Assembly: GCF_018143015.1 (NCBI RefSeq) | Contig: NC_054750.1 | Span: 1,655,501-1,719,500, forward strand | DNA: 64,000 nt | From: Lytechinus variegatus | Taxonomy: Eukaryota > Echinodermata > Echinoidea > Temnopleuroida > Toxopneustidae | Direction of reading: 5' to 3' | Shown: positions 35,627 to 46,389 of the stretch, piece after piece | How the letters are laid out: every line of letters starts with the position of its first letter | How positions within the stretch are numbered: the first letter of the stretch is position 1 | Program-made: the position numbers and the translations under genes | Notes under the pieces: generated by a model | What the model saw: only the letters and a program-made list of their open reading frames with translations | Database searches by the model: none | What the model was told of the DNA's origin: nothing

Positions 35627-35973
35627 CACACCCAAATCCATTTCAAGTTCGTCTGGTCGGTGGATCAAACGATGCTGAAGGCACAGTAGAGGTTCTGCAT
35701 GATGGATCATGGGGAACTATCTGTCATAACCTCTGGGACCTTAGAGACGCCAGGGTGGTTTGTAGGATGCTGGGGTTTGATGGAGCCTTGGAAGCACCGA
35801 GATCCGCGAGGTTTGGTCAGGGATCTGGCCGCATTCTTCTTGTTGGCGTCGGGTGTGACGGAACAGAAGACAACCTTGCAGACTGTGCTCATCCAGGGAT
35901 TGGAGATTACTGTATTCATGCTTGGGACGCAGGCGCAATCTGTTATTTGTTTGTATTTATTTTTAATACATAA
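35627..35973 (+). CDS. H-type SRCR terminal exon, block 4
   Basis: Acceptor ATCTAG, phase 1. Full-length six-cysteine SRCR of the B type (TICHNLWDL), with [24 protein letters not shown] and [15 protein letters not shown], then TAA at 35971. No phase-1 donor. Confidence 0.7.
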
Positions 35974-36463
35974 GGCCGCCTGGAGGTGGAGCAATTGCCT
36001 TTTATTGACCTGATCAATGGTTCCGGCTAAAGATGGAGCTTAATTGTCATGATGCAATGGAGATGGTGACTCCATATTGGACAGTGCAGTTAGAAAAATT
36101 CAACGTGCCATTTTACAATTGTTGTTCTATTTGAACTAACCTATTGGTTGGTAAAAAAAAGAACCAGGAGGTATATGATCAGATCTAAATTTGTCAACCG
36201 ATAGTAATTGCAGATGTAGGCGTGCATTACCATGACTGAAATACAATGATTTTTTTTTATTCAGTAACACATTATGAAAATGGTGATTACAAATAAAAAA
36301 ATAACTATGTTAATAGCTTGTCCCCATCTATTGATCGAAGAAATAGCTAGCAAAAGCGTAACAGTTTTGCCCAGTCCTTTAAAAAAATCATAAACACTAG
36401 GATATCAACAATTATATTTCCTCTTCAAGCATGGGGATGACTCGAACAAACTTGAATGAAGAG
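35974..36463 (+). repeat. H-X spacer, block 4
   Basis: Same block order as the spacers after H1-H3, with a small deletion (CCCATCTATTGATCG for CCCATACGTTATCTATTGATCG). Confidence 0.6.
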
Positions 36464-36730
36464 TTGATGTCTTGTATGCTAGATTATGGATGACCGTCTG
36501 TGATTTGTACGGTTATTGGGATATAAGAGAGGCCATGATTGTGTGCAGAATGCTCGGGTTCGATGGGGCGTTAACAGCGCCTCGTTTGTCTAGGTTTGGG
36601 CGGGGAACCGGTGGTATTCTTGATGTCCGTAATTGTTACGGAACAGAAGACAGCCTGGTAGACTGCAATTCTTATTTCCGTTCCTCGTGTGGGCATCAAA
36701 ACGATGCGGGTGCCGTGTGCTATTCAGGAG
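36464..36730 (+). CDS. X-type SRCR exon 11
   Basis: 89 codons. GAATGAAGAG|TTGATG acceptor candidate, GTACAT donor. It reads [67 protein letters not shown] and [11 protein letters not shown]. It follows H4, as ARLW exons do in other blocks. Six cysteines. Confidence 0.65.
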
Positions 36731-37054
36731 GTACATGATCAATTTTGTATTCGTCAACCAATAGTTCTCGCAGATTAACTACTACATTATCATGACTGAA
36801 ATACAATATTTCTTAAATTCAATAACACATGAAATTTATATTACAAATACAAATTAATTTACGTTAAAAGCTTGTCCCCACTATGTTACATATTTATCGA
36901 AGTAATAGCTAGCGATAACATAAAACAATTTGCTTTGTTGTTGATGAAAATTTTCCACTCTTTTAAAATAAAAATAAATTGTCAACATTTGAATATCTAA
37001 AATGATATCGTCTGTTCAATCATGGCAAGGACTCGAACATTGATCAATAGAAAG

Positions 37055-37283
37055 TGAAAGTCTTCGATGACAGTGGGATCTGAGGGCTGCAAAACCTGTT
37101 TGCAGAATGCTCCACTTTGACGGGGCCTTAGAAGTGCCCATTTGTCTAGGTTTGGTCTCGGAACTGGTGATATTATTGATGTCGGTTTTTTTTGGAACAG
37201 AAGACAGCCTGACTGACTGCCCACTTGTGTATATCCTTCTTGTGGGCGTCAAAACGATGCGGGTGCCGTGTGCTATTTGGGAG
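37055..37283 (+). pseudogene. Q-type SRCR relic, block 5
   Basis: Lacks the WMTVC segment and has base losses at GTGCCCATTTGTC and TTTTTTTTGG that break the frame. It keeps DSLTDCP and a GTAGGC donor. In this block Q directly follows the exon at 36464, so the block is shorter than the others. Confidence 0.75.
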
Positions 37284-38242
37284 GTAGGCCTATATGTGAA
37301 CAGACACCCCAAAGCCAACGATAAGTCGCCCAAAATGAATCTTGCACATCCTAAGCTTTAGAATGAAAATGATACATGATTTTTTTATTATTTAACAATA
37401 ACCCTCGCAAATATTTGATTGCATGCAGAAGGAACTACGCGAGATCTTAGAAAAATACGGAGAAAATAATGTTTGAAGTTCTGAGTTCACTCAGGTATGA
37501 GATGTGCATTCTGTGCAATCTCAGAAAAGCTTGTGTCAAAGGAACTCTTGTCTTGTTTTCTATTTAACTTTACAACTAGAAATCTTGACAGTATCTAGAA
37601 GGATAATTATTCTTTTAGATAAGCTGATTTTGTGTTATTTATTTTTCTATTCTAACACAAAAGTTTTGCGTTGTTCAGATGGACTTTGTCCAGCCCTTGT
37701 AGTAACATTCTAGTATCTTAAAGATATACCGTGTTATCATGGTTACTAAAATGACATAACTGAAGACTGGAATATGTTATGAAGGGGTTATAAACTTTTT
37801 GTAAATACTTGCTAATATCGGAATGTTCTGATACTATTATACACCGAGGGCAATTCAATTTCAGAGAATATCAATACAAACACGTTGAATCATATGAAGA
37901 ATAAAGTATATCCCCGGACAATTCATACTTGATATTCGGGAGAGTTGGCCATAGACCGAACACTTTCATTTTATTAATTTGATCATACACATGATTTTTA
38001 ATGTTCGAATACTCCACAACCTATTGAACTTTCAGGGGAGAGTATCAAAAGATCTGTATAAATCAAATCAGACTCTTCCTATGTGGAAATGGTCTGCTGT
38101 TTCTGAGAATACCCTCTTCCACCGGACACTCCATTTGATTATCAGTACTTGTGTTTTGTTTGAACATTGTCGATCTAAAATGTTCTTTTAGAAAATAATT
38201 GTTCTTTTAATATCATATGGAACGCATTTTAATTATCTAGCA
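37284..38242 (+). repeat. Q-H spacer, block 5 (A-type, H exon missing)
   Basis: Carries A-type markers (GTAGTAACATTCTAG, GGGGTTATAAAC, TGTTCTGATACTATT) and continues to the H acceptor TTATCTAG. There the homology stops: CATTATTC follows instead of CACACCC. The H exon and the following X region are gone. Confidence 0.75.
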
Positions 38243-39460
38243 TTATTCTTTTTATTCTGCCATTGCTGCTCCAAATATTAACCAAATTTTATGTTTTTGG
38301 TATCTTTGTAAAGAAGAAGAATCATTTTTTCAGGTCATGTGTTTGGAATTTTTAAAAAATGTTGCAATATAGGGAAAACTTTTGATATAAAACTTGAAAC
38401 AAAATGATTTTTTTCATGCAACAAATGTTGTTGTTTTCACACTTGATTTCTGTTTGAGCACAAATGATTTTTACATCATAATAAAGCTGAAGATCTACGC
38501 TTTAATATGATATAATTTGTATAAGAAGATGTATCTTAGATGGGTCAGCAGCCAGCTTTTCATAGGCCAAGTACATTTAGCAGCTCAAAAACAAGAATAC
38601 TGCACTCTGATTGGTCACTATAACCTGTAAAGACTTTAAATTGGCCACAATGGTGATGTCATAGTGATGGCAAAGGACTATTGTTCCGTTTACTCCAATA
38701 AATGAAATATCTGAAATGCCTTTTTGTTTTCAACAATTTTACTTAAAATTATATTTTTCTTTCATAAGGACAGAAAATATGTTACCTGTGTTAGATCATT
38801 ACTGCCCCTGATATGGAGGATAGGTAAAAAGGAGAAAACCATAAATCCCTGATAATTAAATACAAGGCCTATGGGAAATTCCAATGTTCCCCACACTGGG
38901 CCTCTGCAAGGTCACACTCACCATGTGGTAATCTCTTCAAATAACCCGCGCCTGTTGTTGTGAAAACATTATTCAGCCAATCAGAACTCTGGATTTTATG
39001 TTACTCAGAAATTTTAGAAATCTCGTCTTGCATCTTGATGGAAAAAGCTGGCTGCTGACCCATCTAAAAGATGCCACATATCAAGAGTGACATTGTAAGA
39101 AAGTACAGAGTTCGAGCTTTTTGATGATAATAAATAATGTTGGTACCTAAAACACAAAATGTTGCACAATTTGCAAGTGAAAACAGAGGAAGAAAATTCT
39201 GTTTGATGCATCTTTTCTGGTAAAAAATTCACTTATTTATCAAAATATTTTATTCAAAAGAAATAACCAATATGAAAGAGTAACATTTACTCTTCCCAAT
39301 GGTACAAAAATAATCAATTGTACTCCAGGAGAAAGTGGTTAAATTCTTTGAGAAAAAAGTCTCACAATTCACGAGATTTTGCAGGGACGTGAATTCAGCC
39401 ACGAGAGGACTTGGATAAATCTTGCCCATTTGCTCATTAACACAGGGGCTTGCCGACTGA
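38243..39460. mobile_element. Foreign block with inverted-repeat element, replaces H5
   Basis: This 1.2 kb stretch shares nothing with the other blocks. It holds a perfect 25-base inverted repeat at 38536-38560 and 39043-39067. The interior, read in reverse, matches the MITE at 57980-58581: CCCATAGGCC, TTATCAGGGATTT, GGTTTTCTCC, GGGGCAGTAAT and ATGAAAGAAAAATATAATTT occur in the same order. No coding capacity is seen. Confidence 0.65.
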
Positions 39461-39469
39461 CTGGACTGC

Positions 39470-39623
39470 GAAAGTTGTTTGTCTAGGTTTGGTGCGGGAA
39501 CTTGTTATATTATTGGCGTATTTTATTTTGGAATTGAGGAAAGCCTGGCGGACTGTCCAAACCTTTAGGAAACCTCTTTATGTGAGCATAACAAAGATGG
39601 AGGTGCCAAGTGCTACTTAGGGG
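39470..39623 (+). pseudogene. P-type SRCR fragment after the foreign block
   Basis: Starts abruptly at GCGAAAGTTGTTTGTCTAGG, so the first half is missing, and continues GGAAAGCCTGGCGGACTG, CTTTAGGAAACC and TGAGCATAAC to a GTATGT donor. A deleted copy whose left edge is the junction with foreign DNA. Confidence 0.7.
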
Positions 39624-39697
39624 GTATGTAACAACATTCATTGCTTTTCGATATGCATGAATCAATTTCCAAATGGTTCATTACAGATTCAATATGA

Positions 39698-40289
39698 TTA
39701 AAGGGGAATGAAACCTTTGGAACAAAGAGGCTAGTGTAGAAACAGAAAAATCAAAGAATAAGAATAAAGAAAGTTTGAGAAAAATTGGACAAATAATGAG
39801 AAAGTTATGAGCATTTGAATATTGCAATCACTAATGCTATGGAGATCCTCCCATTGGCAATGCGACAAGGATGTGTGATGTCACTGATGAACAACTTTCC
39901 CTTTGGTGGACTATAAAATACCCTCAAAATGTATCTTTTTACTTTTTCTTATGATGATACAAACTCTTTATCCAAGATGTATTCTCAAAAACTATGTATT
40001 ACATGCCCTCATGTAGAAAGAACACATGATCTATGGATAGATGTGATAAAAGAAGCAATTCAAGTGAAATATATACTAAAGTAATGGGGAAAGTTGTTCA
40101 CAAGTGACATCACACATCTTTGTCGCATTGCCAATTTGCTATCTCCATAACATTAGTGATCGCAATATTCAAATGCTCATAACTTTCTCATTATTTGTCC
40201 GATTTTTCTCAAACTTTTGTTGATCTGTTTCTTTGATTTTTCTGTTTTCACACAAGCTATCTTGTTCCAATGGTTTCATTCTCCTTTAA
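39698..40289. mobile_element. TTAA-flanked MITE 4 with a known empty site
   Basis: TTAA (39698-39701), AGGGGAATGAAACC ... GGTTTCATTCTCCT, TTAA (40286-40289). Long subterminal repeats: CTCCATAACATTAGTGATCGC matches the reverse of GCAATCACTAATGCTATGGAG. Paralogous spacers without it read GATTAAAGTGAAT (for example near 28426), exactly the flank with one TTAA. This confirms the target duplication. Confidence 0.9.
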
Positions 40290-40441
40290 AGTGAATTACA
40301 GTGATTTCATATTCTTGAGCAAACTCCACTTGATTTAGATACACTACGCTTAATTAATTACATAACAAAACATTTATTCATTCTAAAAGCGTAATGTTGA
40401 AAGTCTCCGAATTGTGCAAAAGAACAATGTTGAATGAAGAG

Positions 40442-40696
40442 TGGAGGTCTTTTATGCTGGATCGTGGATGACTGTCTGTGGTTGGGGATGGGATCTAATG
40501 GAAGCAAGGGTAGTCTGCAGAATGTTCGGGTTCGACGGGACGTTAGAAGCGCCTCGTTCGTCTAGGTTTGGGCAGGGAACCGGTGATAGTCTTGGTGTCG
40601 GTTGTTTCGGAACAGAAGATAGCTTGGCAGACTGCCGGTGGATGAACCCTAGTTGCAAGTATCAGTATGATGCAGGTGCCGTGTGTTATTTGGGAG
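40442..40696 (+). CDS. X-type SRCR exon 12
   Basis: 85 codons, the shortest intact X exon. Acceptor candidate GAATGAAGAG|TGGAG, donor GTATAA. It reads [66 protein letters not shown] and DAGAVCYLGG. The second loop (RWMNPSCKY) is unlike those of the other X exons and resembles the exon at 45975. Confidence 0.65.
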
Positions 40697-40849
40697 GTAT
40701 AAACAATTTTTTACACTTATTAAATGAACCATAGGTATACTAGGATGCTTTTTATAATGTCACTTTGTTTTGGTCATCGATGTGCCAGCTACAGAAATTG
40801 AGTGGTTAACCAATCCTCACCAAGTCCTTCCAATCAAGATTGACATGTC

Positions 40850-41179
40850 AACGGTTCCAACAACGCTGAAGGAATTGTGGAAATAGTGTACCACAGATCT
40901 TTGAGAATAGTTTGTATTCGTGGCTGTGGTTAATTTCTTTGGGATCTACTCGATGCGACGGTGGTATGCAGAATACTAGGGTTCGAAGCATAGAGCTAAA
41001 AGCTCTGTGGTTCGAAGGGGCTTTGAAAGCACCTCGTTTGTCTAGATTTGGTCAGTGAATTGATGATATTATTGATGTCCGTTTTTACGGAACAGAAGAC
41101 CGCTTGGCAGACTGTCTATTCGGGAGCGCTTCTTACTGTAGGCATCACCAAGATGTGGGCGCCGTGTGTTATGAAGGGG
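40850..41179 (+). pseudogene. Z-type decayed SRCR exon 1
   Basis: Retains SRCR landmarks (ACGGTTCCAACAACGCTGAAGG start, CGACGGTGGTATGCAG, CTAGATTTGGTCAG, ACGGAACAGAAG, GCAGACTG, TGTAGGCATCACC, GCCGTGTGTTATGAAGGGG and GTATAA). It has TAG after GGAAA and an internal duplicated piece (GGTTCGAAG twice around 40980-41015), and other stops. It keeps the full-length start, unlike X exons. Confidence 0.7.
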
Positions 41180-41678
41180 GTATAAACTTTTCGTGATAAA
41201 ATGTCAGAATTTTTACATGGCTACCTACAAAATAGCATTACAATGTTACTTCTGCTATTCTACGTCGGGGCATTTCAGTTTCAGAGAATATCAGTACAGA
41301 CACGTTGAATCATATGAAGAATAAAGTATATCCATACATTATTGATGATTAATATTCTGGAAGATCTGGCCATAGAGCAATTTCATCTTATTGTGTTGAT
41401 AATACACATGCTTTTATCCTGTTTAGATACTCCAGCTTTAAAAAAGAACACAGATCATGACAATTTCAGGGAAGAGTATCAAAAGGTCTGCACAAATCAA
41501 ATTAAATTACTCGTATGTAGAAATAGTCCGCTGTTTTTAAAAAACATCCTCTACTTCCAGACGCTGAATATCATTATTAATATTTGTTTGATATTTATAT
41601 ATTGTCAAGAGGAAATGTTATTTTAGAAAATAACACTTGTTCTTTTGAATATTTTTGGAATTACTTTTAATCATTTAG

Positions 41679-42058
41679 CCCACCCGAATCCACTCCAAGT
41701 TCGTCTGGTCGGTGGATCAAACGATGCTGAAGGCAGAATAGAGGTCATGCATAACGGATCCTGGGGTACTATCTGTGATGACTGGTGGGATCTGAGAGAC
41801 GCCAGGGTGGTTTGTAAGATGATGGGGTTTGATGGAGCTTTGGAAGCCCCGAGATCTGCTAGGTTCGGTCGGGGCTCTGGTCGCATTCTTTTAACCTTGG
41901 TCGGATGTGATGGAACCGAAGAAAACGTAGCAGACTGTGCTCACCTAGGGATTGGAGATTGGAGATACTGTAGTCATGAATGGGATACAGGGGCAATTTA
42001 CTGGCTCTTACTTGTTTTATTTCAGGTATTTCCTCATGCGTGCAACACAGAAATGTAA
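41679..42058 (+). CDS. H-type SRCR exon 6, last cysteine lost
   Basis: Acceptor TCATTTAG, phase 1. It reads [92 protein letters not shown] and on to TAA at 42056. The Cys codon at the CY position is absent (GCAATTTACTGG for GCAATCTGTTAT). The end runs straight into a truncated SRCR relic without an intron. Either it is a last exon with a hydrophobic end, or a disabled exon. Confidence 0.55.
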
Positions 42059-42226
42059 ATCTTTTACAGTGGATCGTGGATGACCGTTTGTGATGATTTC
42101 TGGTATCTGAATGGTATTATTGGTGTCGATTGTTATGGAACAGAAGATAAACTTGCGGACTGCATCTTCTGGATAACATCTTCCTGCTGGCATCACGAAG
42201 ATGTAGGGCCATGTGTTATTCACGGG
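42050..42226 (+). pseudogene. Truncated SRCR relic fused behind H6
   Basis: Begins AAATCTTTTACAGTGGATCGTGGATGACCGTTTGTGATGATTTCTGG, as in the exon at 48032, then jumps from CTGAATGG to TATTATTGGTGTCG, deleting the middle with the second cysteine. It ends GGCCATGTGTTATTCACGGGG and GTATGT. Confidence 0.65.
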
Positions 42227-42446
42227 GTATGTAACAACATTGCTTATTGAAGTGCATGAATCAATTCCAAAATGATTCATTACAGATTCAATATGATTAA
42301 AGTGAATGCCATTGCTTGTATATTCGTGAGCAATCTCCACTAGATTTAGAAGTGTTAGGTTTAATCATCCACAAAATAAATTTATTCGAGCAAAAAAAAA
42401 AAAAAAACGTGTTCAAAGTATTCCAAGTATGCAAATCTAAATAACA

Positions 42447-42713
42447 ATGGAGGTCTTGTACAGTAGATCATGGATGGCAGTCTGCAGTAGAGGGTGGTGG
42501 GAACTAATGGAATCAAGAGTAGTTTGTAGAATGCTCGGTTTCGATAGGGCGTTAGAAGCTCCTCGTTTGTCTAGGTTTGGTCGAGGAACCCGTGATGTTA
42601 TTCGTATCAATTGTTACGGAACACAGAAGGCAGCCTAGCAGACTGCCCCTATGTGGGAATCTCTTCTTCCTGTGGGCATCAATACGAATTGGGCGCAGTG
42701 TGCTGTTCGGGAG
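42447..42713 (+). pseudogene. S-type SRCR exon with 2-base insertion
   Basis: Reads EVLYSRSWMAVCSRGWWELMESRVVCRMLGFDRALEAP, FGRGTRDVIRINCYGT, then ACACAGAAGGCAGCCTAG, with two extra bases relative to ACAGAAGGCAGCC, which causes a stop. The remaining part keeps SSCGHQYELGAVCCSGG in the other frame and a GTATGT donor. Recently disabled. Confidence 0.65.
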
Positions 42714-43110
42714 GTATGTGATCACTTTATATCCGACAACAAACAGTGCTTGCAGATGTGGGCCTACATTACTATGAAATATATATAAATCCCTTCAGCT
42801 AATGCAACAATATCAAAATTTCGATTAGAGATTAAAACTCGATTCGTTTTTCAAAATTATCTTGTCCTGTTGTAACGAAATACTTACACATTAATTTAAG
42901 TAATAGCTGGCGAAAGCACAGAATACTTACAGTGTTCCAATAAATGCATCAATAGTTCGTTCCTTAAAATCGAAATTCTAGTATCTGAAATGATCCCGTC
43001 TTTATCATTTTTACTAAAAATGGAATAACTGAAGACTAAATGATATCTAGTGAATAAAATTCAATCAGATTAAGGTGTCTTCAATGGCTCTAACAATGTT
43101 GAATGAAGAG

Positions 43111-43379
43111 TTAAGGTCTTGTATGCTGGATTATGGATGACTGTCTGTGGTTATAGATGGTACGGTTGGGGGATCTAAGGGCTGCGAAAGTTGTTTGCAG
43201 AATACTCGGCTTCGACGGGGCGTTGGCAGTGCCTGGTTTGTCTAGGTTTGGGCAAGGAACCGGTGATATTATTGATGTCGATTGTTACGGAACAGAAGAC
43301 AGCTTGGCAGGCTGCTCTATGGGGCTCTATTCTTCCTGTGGGCATTAATACGATGCTGGTGCCGTGTGCTATTCGGGAG
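43111..43379 (+). pseudogene. X-type SRCR exon with frameshift and nonsense
   Basis: Shared start GAATGAAGAG|TTAAG. An extra G in GGTTGGGGGATCTAAGG shifts the frame before the second cysteine. Further on, GGGCATTAATACG has TAA where relatives have CAA. The second half is otherwise conserved (DCYGTEDSLAGC, SMGLYSSC), donor GTATGT. Confidence 0.65.
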
Positions 43380-43569
43380 GTATGTGATCAATTTACATCA
43401 GCCAACAAAGAGTACTTGCAGATGTGGGCCTACATTACTATGAAATAAAGAAAAATCTTGAGCTAATGCAACAATATCAAAATTCAAATTAAAATTAGAA
43501 CTTGATTTTTTTTCACAATTGTCTTGTCCTCTTATTATGAAATAGTTACACATTAATCAAAGTTATAGC

Positions 43570-43665
43570 TGGCGACTGAGGAAAGCCTGGCGGAGAGTCC
43601 AAAACTTTAGAAAACATCCGGATGTGAAAATAACGAAGATGGAGGTGTTATGTGCTATTCAGGGG
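43570..43665 (+). pseudogene. Small P-type SRCR fragment
   Basis: Only ACTGAGGAAAGCCTGGCGG, a TTTAGAAAAC stop, and AACGAAGATGGAGG to a GTATGA donor are left. It fuses directly with spacer sequence (ATAGCTGGCGACTG), showing the deletion point. Confidence 0.65.
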
Positions 43666-43897
43666 GTATGAATCAACGTCTACTTCTCATCAATATGCAT
43701 TAATCAAATTCCAAATGATTCATTCCTGATTCAATATGATTAAAATGAATGACAAAATGCTTTTTAATCGTGAGCAAACTCCGCTTTATTTAAAGAGTTA
43801 GTACGTTTAATTCATCACAGAATAATTAATTTATCAAGAAAAGGCGTAATGTTGGAAATATTCCAATTGTGAAAATCAAAATAACAATCTTGAATGA

Positions 43898-44167
<270 letters not shown>

Positions 44168-44395
44168 GTATGTGATCAATCTACATCAGTCAACTAATAG
44201 AACTGATTTGTGGGCCTACATTACTATGATAAAATTAAAATATCTTTTTGAGCTCATGCAACAATATCAAAATTTTGATTACAAATTAGGAATTGATTTT
44301 TTTTCTAAATTACCTAGTCCTGTTATTATAAAATACACATTAATTAAAGTAATAGCTAGCGAAAGCATTGATAGAATACCTGTGTCCTAGTACAT

Positions 44396-44583
44396 GCAGT
44401 TGTTTGCAGAATAGTCGGGTTTGACCTGGCAGAAAAAGCTCCTCGATTGACTTGGTTTTTATCCGAGAACTTTAATATCTTATTGTTTTGGAACTGAGGA
44501 AAGCCTGGCGGACAGTCCTAAACGTTAGAAAACCTCTGCATGTGAGAATAACGAAGATGGAAGAGTTATGTGCTATTCAGGGG
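44396..44583 (+). pseudogene. Truncated P-type SRCR relic
   Basis: Starts at CAGTTGTTTGCAGAATAG, missing the first third, and has stops at AGAATAG and ACGTTAG. It ends TGTGCTATTCAGGGG and GTATGT. Confidence 0.65.
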
Positions 44584-44820
44584 GTATGTAACAACGTCTA
44601 CTTATCGATATGCATGAATCAAATTCCAAATGGTTCATTACTGATTCAATATGTTTAAAGTGAATGACAATGCTTTTTAATCGCGAGCGAACTCCGCTTT
44701 ATTTAAAAGAGTTACGTTTAATTCATCACAGAATAATTGATTAATTCACTCAAACAAAAAAATCGTAATGTTCGAAGTATTCCAATTGTGCAAATCAAAA
44801 TAACAATGTTGAATGAAGAG

Positions 44821-45081
44821 TTGAGGTCTTGTATGCTGGATCGTGGTTGACCGTCTGTGGTGATTCGTATTGGGATCTAAGGGAAGCAAGGGTAGTCTGC
44901 AGAATGCTCTGCTTCGACGGGGCGTTGGAAGCACCTCGTTTGTATAGGTATGGGCAGGGAACCGGTGATATTATTGATGTCAGTTATTGTGACGGAACAG
45001 AAGACAGCCTGGTAGACTGCAATGTTTACACTTCCTCGTGTGGGCATCAATACGATGCGGGTGTCGTGTGCTATTCAGGAG
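44821..45081 (+). CDS. X-type SRCR exon 13
   Basis: 87 codons. GAATGAAGAG|TTGAG acceptor candidate, GTATATG donor. It reads [65 protein letters not shown] and DAGVVCYSGG. Six framework cysteines plus one extra (RMLCFDG for RMLGFDG), which leaves an odd number. Confidence 0.62.
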
Positions 45082-45373
45082 GTATATGCTGAATTTCGCA
45101 TTGTCAACCAATAGTTCTTGCAGATGTACACGTAGGACTACATTATCAAATACAATAATTTTGTTTATTAAGTAACACATGAAAATTAAGTTAATAGCTT
45201 ATCTATGTTATCTATTGATCGAGTAATAGCTAGCAAAAGCGTAACGGTTTTGCGTTTGAAATAATTGACATTATCAGTCCTTTCAAAATGAAATAATTTA
45301 TCAACATTTGGATGTCAAAAATGATATCGTCTCTTCAATCATGGCAATGGCTCGAACAATGTTACATGGAGAG

Positions 45374-45643
45374 TGAATGTCTTGTACAGTAGATCATTGA
45401 TGACAGTCTGTGGTAGCAGATTGGCGCTTTGGGATCTAAGGGCTGCAAGGGTTGTTTGCAGAATGCTTGGCTTCGACGGGGCATTGGCAGCGCCTCGTTT
45501 GTCTAGGTTTGGGCAGAGAACCGGTGATATTATTGACGTCGATTGTTACGGAATATAAGACAGCTTGGCAGACTGCCCCTATGTGGAGTTCTATTCTTCC
45601 TGTGGGCATCAATACGATGTGGGTGCCGTGTGTTATACAGGAG
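45374..45643 (+). pseudogene. S-type SRCR exon with nonsense codon
   Basis: Reads [53 protein letters not shown], then ATA TAA where relatives have ACA GAA. It stays in frame afterwards through DSLADC, PYVEFYSSC, DVGAVCYTGG and a GTACAT donor. 270 bases, a multiple of three. Confidence 0.65.
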
Positions 45644-45974
45644 GTACATGATAAGTTCAAAATTTGTCAACCAATAGTACTTGCAGATGTAGGCGTACAT
45701 TACCATGATTGAAATATAAGAATTTCGTTAGGTTAACATGATTAATACCACATTAGGAACACTTCGATTACAAATAGAAAATAATAATCTATGCTTATAT
45801 ATTGTCACCATTTGTTTCACATTAATCGAAAAAATGCCTGGCAGGATCATAGCAGTTTTTGCGTTAATTGTCTGGACATTGTCTAATCCCTTAAAAAACT
45901 ATCAAAATTTGGATTTCGAAAATGATATCGTCTTTTGATTCATGGCAATGGCTCGAACGGTGTTGAATGGAGAA

Positions 45975-46235
45975 AGGAGGTCTTGTATGCTGGATCGTGG
46001 ATGACTGTCTGTGGTTGGGGGTGGGATCTAAGAGGAGGCAGAGTAGTGTGCAGAATGCTCGGGTTCGACGGGGTGTTGGAAGCGCCTCGTTTGTCTAGGT
46101 TTGGGCAGGGAACCGGTTATAGTATTGGTGTCGGCTGTTACGGAACAGAAGACAGCATTGCAGACTGCCCAAATAAGTGGAGGGAACCTAATTGCAAGCA
46201 TCAGTATGATGCAGGTGCCGTGTGTTATTTGGGAG
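45975..46235 (+). CDS. X-like SRCR exon 14 (no upstream TGA)
   Basis: 87 codons from the position matching other X starts, donor GTATAA. It reads [68 protein letters not shown] and YDAGAVCYLGG with six cysteines. The frame is open upstream through GNGSNGVEWRKEV, so a fuller SRCR start is possible, but no phase-1 acceptor is obvious. Disabled relatives are at 31921 and 33107. Confidence 0.58.
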
Positions 46236-46389
46236 GTATAAACAATTTTTACACTTTCTAAAATAACCATCATAAGCATTCTAAGATGATTTTAATAATG
46301 TCAAATTGTTATGGGCAATCAATGTTCCAGCTGCTAAAGATGACAGGTAAACAAATCCCAATCATGTCCTCTCAATTAAGATTGACATC

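Noticed and set aside
20358..35994. Conserved minus-strand open frames opposite the H exons (65-95 codons)
   Set aside because: They mirror the codon pattern of the + strand SRCR exon and are conserved only because the exon is. No signal or domain of their own.
20006..38191. A 70-codon open frame before each H exon, nearly identical in five blocks (20006, 24626, 30239, 35365, 37979)
   Set aside because: The copies are recent duplicates, so identity proves little. In the older copy near 41460 the homologous bases are open in another frame, and the frame is not compatible with phase-1 splicing. Judged non-coding spacer.
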